A stretch of 41,868 nt of DNA. It comes from Nocardia wallacei (GTDB lineage: Bacteria; Actinomycetota; Actinomycetes; Mycobacteriales; Mycobacteriaceae). The stretch's first letter is position 1. Each line of letters starts with the position of its first letter. The notes beneath the pieces were generated by a model. That model was given only the letters and a program-made list of their open reading frames with translations. It searched no databases and was not told the origin of the DNA. This document shows positions 33,958 through 41,868 of this stretch, piece by piece. Location: assembly GCF_029868745.1 (NCBI RefSeq), contig NZ_JARWOP010000145.1:1-41868 (forward strand). The letters are read 5' to 3'. The position numbers and the translations under genes are program-made.

Positions 33958-34183
33958 GGGAGCTCACATTCCTCTGGGTCCCAGGCGTTTCCGAGGCTCG
34001 CCGAAATTGTCGCGCATTCGTTGTCTCAGCGTGACAGGCTGGGGCGCGTTCTACCGAGCACGGCACCGGGGATGTGGTCAGCCTCACAGATCATCCGCGC
34101 GGCGAGGGCGCGAATCCCGGGGTACGACAGGATGTTTCGGCCGGGAAGCGGTTCCCGGGCCCACGGACCAGGAGGTGGTCGGG

Positions 34184-34795
34184 ATGCGCGGCACTGTTTT
34201 CGCGCTGGCTGTGGCGTTGTCGGTCGGAGCGGTCTCGGTCGAGGCGCTGCCGGTGACCGGGGAGCGGACGCTGCCGGTAGCCGCGGCCGAGGTCCCGACA
34301 GCCGCGCCGGATCCACTCGTGAACCTAGTCCTCGAGCGCCTGAACACCGCCGACGCGGTGGCCGCCGCCAAGTGGTCGACCGCCACCCGCACCGGGCAGC
34401 CGCCGGTGATCGACGACCCGGCGCGGGAGGCGGAGGTCTACGACTCGATGGCCACCGCGGGCGCCCGGCTCGACCTGCCCGAATCGTGGGTGAGGCAGGT
34501 TTTCCAGGGTCAGATCGAGGCCAACAAACTCGTGCAGCGCGGCCTGCACGCCGAGTGGCGTTTCCAGCCGGGCGCCGCGCCCGCCACCGCTCCCGACCTC
34601 GCCGCGGTGCGTCCGGTGATCGACCGGGTGAACGGCGAGATCCTCGGACAGTTGGCGGCCGCGCGGGCGACGCTGTCCGGCCCGGCCTGCGCGCAGCGGT
34701 TGGCGGCGGCGGTCGCCCCGGTGGTGACCTCGGGTGAGGTCGACGTCCTGCACGCCGCGGCACTCGCCCGCGCGTCCGCCGCATTGTGCCGCTGA
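34184..34795 (+). CDS. Secreted (periplasmic) chorismate mutase, AroQ gamma class
   Basis: A 203-residue protein like M. tuberculosis Rv1885c, converting chorismate to prephenate outside the cytosol. Signal peptide about residues 1-22 (short basic start, hydrophobic core VFALAVALSVGAVSVEAL). Catalytic helices: LVLERLNTADAVAAAKW (R52, K63) and QVFQGQIEANKLVQ (E112). C169 and C202 correspond to the disulfide that staples the C-terminal half in the family. ATG is preceded by a strong AGGAGGTGG. Why a pathway intermediate would be used outside the cell is unresolved in the family; a moonlighting or host-interaction role has been proposed. Confidence 0.93.
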   Translation: MRGTVFALAVALSVGAVSVEALPVTGERTLPVAAAEVPTAAPDPLVNLVLERLNTADAVAAAKWSTATRTGQPPVIDDPAREAEVYDSMATAGARLDLPESWVRQVFQGQIEANKLVQRGLHAEWRFQPGAAPATAPDLAAVRPVIDRVNGEILGQLAAARATLSGPACAQRLAAAVAPVVTSGEVDVLHAAALARASAALCR

Positions 34796-35154
34796 CCTGC
34801 GCTCGAGTCCCCTCGGCCGAGGGTGTGAGAAACCACACTGAACAGCGTTTGCTGGAACTGTGCTGAACTACACATCGAGGAAACGAAGCCGTACGGTCTG
34901 AACGCAGCCGTCAGCCCGCTGCCTGCGTATCCGGAACGTCTCCGCGGGGTGTCCGGGAAGTTAGCCGTCTTACAATCGGTTTGTCCGTACCGGGCCGTGG
35001 GAATTCTCTGTTGATGCAGGTAAGAGGGCATCTTGCGGCGTACGTGCAGGCTCGGCGAGCGGACCGGCGCGACGATGGCGAACAGTGGCATACACGACTC
35101 AGTGATCATCCAACCCTGCTTTACACTGGAGAACGCGCAGGTAGTGGAGGACCG

Positions 35155-35172
35155 ATGAAGAAGCCCAGGTAG
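35155..35172 (+). CDS. Five-codon leader ORF (MKKPR)
   Basis: ATG AAG AAG CCC AGG TAG, with GGAGG four bases upstream. It is the best Shine-Dalgarno in the gltB leader and is followed by short inverted repeats, the usual layout of a translated leader that controls structure downstream. It could also be chance; the peptide has no diagnostic amino-acid run for glutamate or glutamine. Confidence 0.3.
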   Translation: MKKPR

Positions 35173-35466
35173 ACGCCGTTATTAGCACAACCTAAGTTGG
35201 TTGGGCTCAGGTCCTGACTTATCGTTTGCTCTTATGTCGGGCACGAAATGTCCGACTACATCGCCCGATTCGGCCACAAGCCGTGACGACAGCCCAACGG
35301 GCGATAACGGCGCGGCGGCATGGAACACGTCAGAGTTCCGTTACCGCCGAGCACCCGGCTACGACATCGAAGCGGGTAGGACAACTGGAGAGTTGACTGC
35401 ACGGGATGACCATCAGCGCCGCTGGTCTCCGAAACGTCCGGGCGCAGTCTAGACGGAGGCGTTCGA

Positions 35467-35507
35467 CGAAGGCCCGATTTCATCGAAGGCCTGATTTTCT
35501 TGAAGGC
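35467..35507. repeat. Tandem CGAAGGC repeats before gltB
   Basis: CGAAGGCCCGATTTCAT (35467-35483) and CGAAGGCCTGATTTTCTT (35484-35501) are near-copies in tandem, with a partial third GAAGGC at 35502-35507, ending 6 bases before the gltB ATG. They cover the ribosome-binding region, so a regulator or RNA structure here could control gltB translation or transcription. Confidence 0.6.
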
Positions 35508-35513
35508 AGAGGC

Positions 35514-40193
<4,680 letters not shown>

Positions 40194-40252
40194 TGTGAGA
40201 CGCACCGGATTTGTTGGGTGCGCCGATGAGGCGCGGAGGTCAGAGGCCGTTC

Positions 40253-41722
40253 ATGGGTGACGCACAAGGATTTCTGAAGCACACGAAGCGGGAGCTGCCC
40301 GAGCGGCGGCCGGTTCCGTTGCGGCTGATGGACTGGAAAGAGGTCTATAAGGAGGGTTTCCCGCACGAGACCCTGCAGACCCAGGCCAGCCGCTGCATGG
40401 ACTGCGGAATCCCGTTCTGCCACAACGGGTGTCCGCTGGGCAACCTGATTCCCGAGTGGAACGACCTGGTGTACCGGGGCAATTGGCGCGAGGGCATCGA
40501 TCGCCTGCACGCCACCAACAACTTCCCGGAGTTCACCGGGCGGCTGTGCCCGGCGCCGTGCGAGTCGTCGTGCGTGCTCGGCATCAATCAGGACCCGGTG
40601 ACCATCAAGCAGGTCGAGGTCGAACTCATCGAGAACGCCTTCGACGAGGGCTGGGTGGCCCCGGTGTACCCGACCCGGCTGACCGGAAAGAAGGTCGCCG
40701 TGGTGGGTTCGGGTCCGGCCGGTCTGGCCGCGGCCCAGCAGCTCACCCGGGCCGGGCACACGGTGACGGTGTTCGAGCGCGACGACCGCATCGGCGGCCT
40801 GCTGCGCTACGGCATCCCGGAATTCAAGATGGAGAAGCGCTTCATCGACCGCCGCCTGGCACAGATGGAGGCCGAGGGCACCGTCTTCAAGGCCGGTGTG
40901 AACGTGGGCGTGGACATCACCGCCGCGCAGCTGCGCGAGAAATTCGACGCGGTGGTGCTCGCCGGCGGTTCGACCATCGCCCGCGACCTGCCGATCCCGG
41001 GCCGCGATCTGGACGGCATCCATCAGGCGATGGAGTTCCTGCCGCTGTCCAACCGCGTGCAGCTGGGCGACCCGATCACCGATGAGAACGGGCTGCCGCC
41101 CATCAACGCCAGGGGTAAGAAGGTCGTCATCATCGGCGGCGGCGACACCGGCGCCGACTGCCTGGGCACTTCCCACCGGCAGGGCGCCGCCAGCGTGCAC
41201 CAGTTCGAGATCATGCCGCGGCCGCCGGAGGAGCGCGCCGATTCCACGCCGTGGCCGACCTATCCGCTGATGTACCGGGTCTCCTCGGCGCACGAAGAGG
41301 GCGGCGAGCGGGTGTATTCGGTGAACACCGAGCGCTTCGTCGGCCAGGAGGGCAAGGTCACCGCTCTCCAGGCGCACGAGGTGCAGATGGTCAACGGCCG
41401 CTTCGAGAAGATCGAGGGCTCCGACTTCACCCTCGAGGCCGATCTGGTGCTGCTGGCCATGGGCTTCACCGGGCCGCAGAAGCCCGGCCTGCTCGAGGAC
41501 CTGGGCGTCGGCTACGACCAGCGCGGCAATGTCAAGCGTGACAACGAGTTCCAGACCACCGTTCCCGGCGTGTTCGCCGCCGGTGACATGGGTCGCGGCC
41601 AGTCGTTGATCGTGTGGGCCATCGCCGAGGGGCGGGCCGCCGCGTCGGCGGTGGACAAGTTCCTCGAGGGCGACACGGCGCTGCCCTCGCCGATCGCGCC
41701 GACGACGGTCGCCCAGCGCTGA
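40253..41722 (+). CDS. gltD: Glutamate synthase (NADPH) small subunit
   Basis: A 489-residue FAD/NADPH oxidoreductase passing electrons to GltB. N-terminal [4Fe-4S] cysteines C48, C51, C56, C60 (CMDCGIPFCHNGC) and C99, C103, C107 (CPAPCESSC); FAD-binding VAVVGSGPAGLAAAQ (about 164-178); NADPH-binding VVIIGGGDTGADC (about 287-299); C-terminal FAD motif VFAAGDMGRGQSLIVWAI. Typical start MGDxQGFLKH fixes ATG 40253, with GGAGGT about 12 bases upstream. Distinguish from dihydropyrimidine dehydrogenase subunits: the gltB neighbour settles it. Confidence 0.98.
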   Translation: MGDAQGFLKHTKRELPERRPVPLRLMDWKEVYKEGFPHETLQTQASRCMDCGIPFCHNGCPLGNLIPEWNDLVYRGNWREGIDRLHATNNFPEFTGRLCPAPCESSCVLGINQDPVTIKQVEVELIENAFDEGWVAPVYPTRLTGKKVAVVGSGPAGLAAAQQLTRAGHTVTVFERDDRIGGLLRYGIPEFKMEKRFIDRRLAQMEAEGTVFKAGVNVGVDITAAQLREKFDAVVLAGGSTIARDLPIPGRDLDGIHQAMEFLPLSNRVQLGDPITDENGLPPINARGKKVVIIGGGDTGADCLGTSHRQGAASVHQFEIMPRPPEERADSTPWPTYPLMYRVSSAHEEGGERVYSVNTERFVGQEGKVTALQAHEVQMVNGRFEKIEGSDFTLEADLVLLAMGFTGPQKPGLLEDLGVGYDQRGNVKRDNEFQTTVPGVFAAGDMGRGQSLIVWAIAEGRAAASAVDKFLEGDTALPSPIAPTTVAQR

Positions 41723-41739
41723 CGAAGTATCGGGAGAAG

Positions 41740-41868
41740 TGCCCGCGGGTCGTGGGGGGCCGGGCCCGGGCGGGGTGTGGGGCGGGGGGGGTGGGGGGGG
41801 AAAGGGCGGGGTGGGGGGGGGGGGGTGGGCGGTGGGGGTTTTGGCGGGATTGTTTTGAAGAGGGTTGG
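41740..41868. other. G-rich low-complexity contig end
   Basis: The last ~130 bases are mostly runs of G with a few T, A and C, unlike the rest of the window (for example unbroken G runs of 8-13). No gene, terminator or repeat unit is recognisable. The likeliest reading is poor-quality sequence at an assembly end rather than biology, though runs of this kind can also form G-quadruplexes. Confidence 0.7.

Larger units (their letters stand above)
34796..35513 (+). promoter_or_regulatory. Long leader/intergenic region of gltBD
   Basis: About 720 bases with no full-size gene. CCCTCGGCCGAGGG (34810-34823) just past the chorismate mutase stop may terminate that gene. TACAAT (34971-34976) is a good -10 without a clear -35. 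A five-codon ORF with a strong Shine-Dalgarno lies at 35155-35172, followed by CAACC-taagtt-GGTTG (35188-35203) and GTCGG/CCGAC arms (35236-35256). Just before gltB a 17-18 base sequence starting CGAAGGCC is repeated (35467-35483, 35484-35501) with a third GAAGGC at 35502. This is ample room for leader-type control of glutamate synthase. Confidence 0.5.

Overview
The window looks like chromosomal DNA of a Nocardia or a close relative in the Mycobacteriales. It has high GC with strong GC3 bias, and it carries the mycobacterial cell-division and signalling block in conserved order: ppiA, rhomboid protease, PH-domain membrane protein, crgA, pabA/trpG, pknB, pknA, pbpA, rodA, pstP, fhaB, fhaA, tRNA-Leu. 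No IS element, prophage, rRNA or CRISPR array was found.

Layout. 1-5.2 kb: SnoaL-like protein, NmrA-like reductase, Rv1264-type adenylate cyclase and a DrrAB-type ABC exporter. 5.2-9.8 kb: small membrane protein, ppiA, rhomboid, PH-domain protein, crgA, then a tightly coupled three-gene operon (glutamine amidotransferase, RibD-type reductase, RibD-type deaminase). 9.8-19.7 kb: a minus-strand operon transcribed fhaA, fhaB, pstP, rodA, pbpA, pknA, pknB, mostly with 1-4 base stop/start overlaps. It couples peptidoglycan polymerisation (RodA/PbpA) to PASTA-kinase signalling, the opposing phosphatase and the FHA readers. 20-22.3 kb: tRNA-Leu(CAG) with a strong terminator, DMT permease, MarR regulator, PhoU. 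22.3-23.2 kb: gene-free, partly AT-richer. 23.2-29.6 kb: SpoIIM-like/RDD divergent pair facing a minus-strand cluster of membrane protein, DUF4129 protein, MoxR ATPase and DUF58 protein. A large palindrome plus a 24-bp tandem array lies between the RDD and DUF58 genes. 29.8-34 kb: TetR/DHA2 efflux pair with twin operators, then a DUF4407 protein. 34.2-41.7 kb: secreted chorismate mutase, long gltB leader, gltB and gltD. The last ~140 bases are G-rich low-complexity sequence, probably a poor-quality contig end.

Most genes are recognisable. The less expected items are: the palindrome/24-bp array sitting where a two-gene cassette appears flipped relative to M. tuberculosis (from memory); a protein that looks like a DUF4129-DUF4350 fusion; a 14-bp duplication that made a 5-codon relay ORF in front of moxR; paired DnaA-box-like and near-parS sites consistent with an origin-proximal location; the amidotransferase/split-RibD operon; and a long gltB leader with a tiny ORF. 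All family assignments come from reading motifs, and no database search was run.
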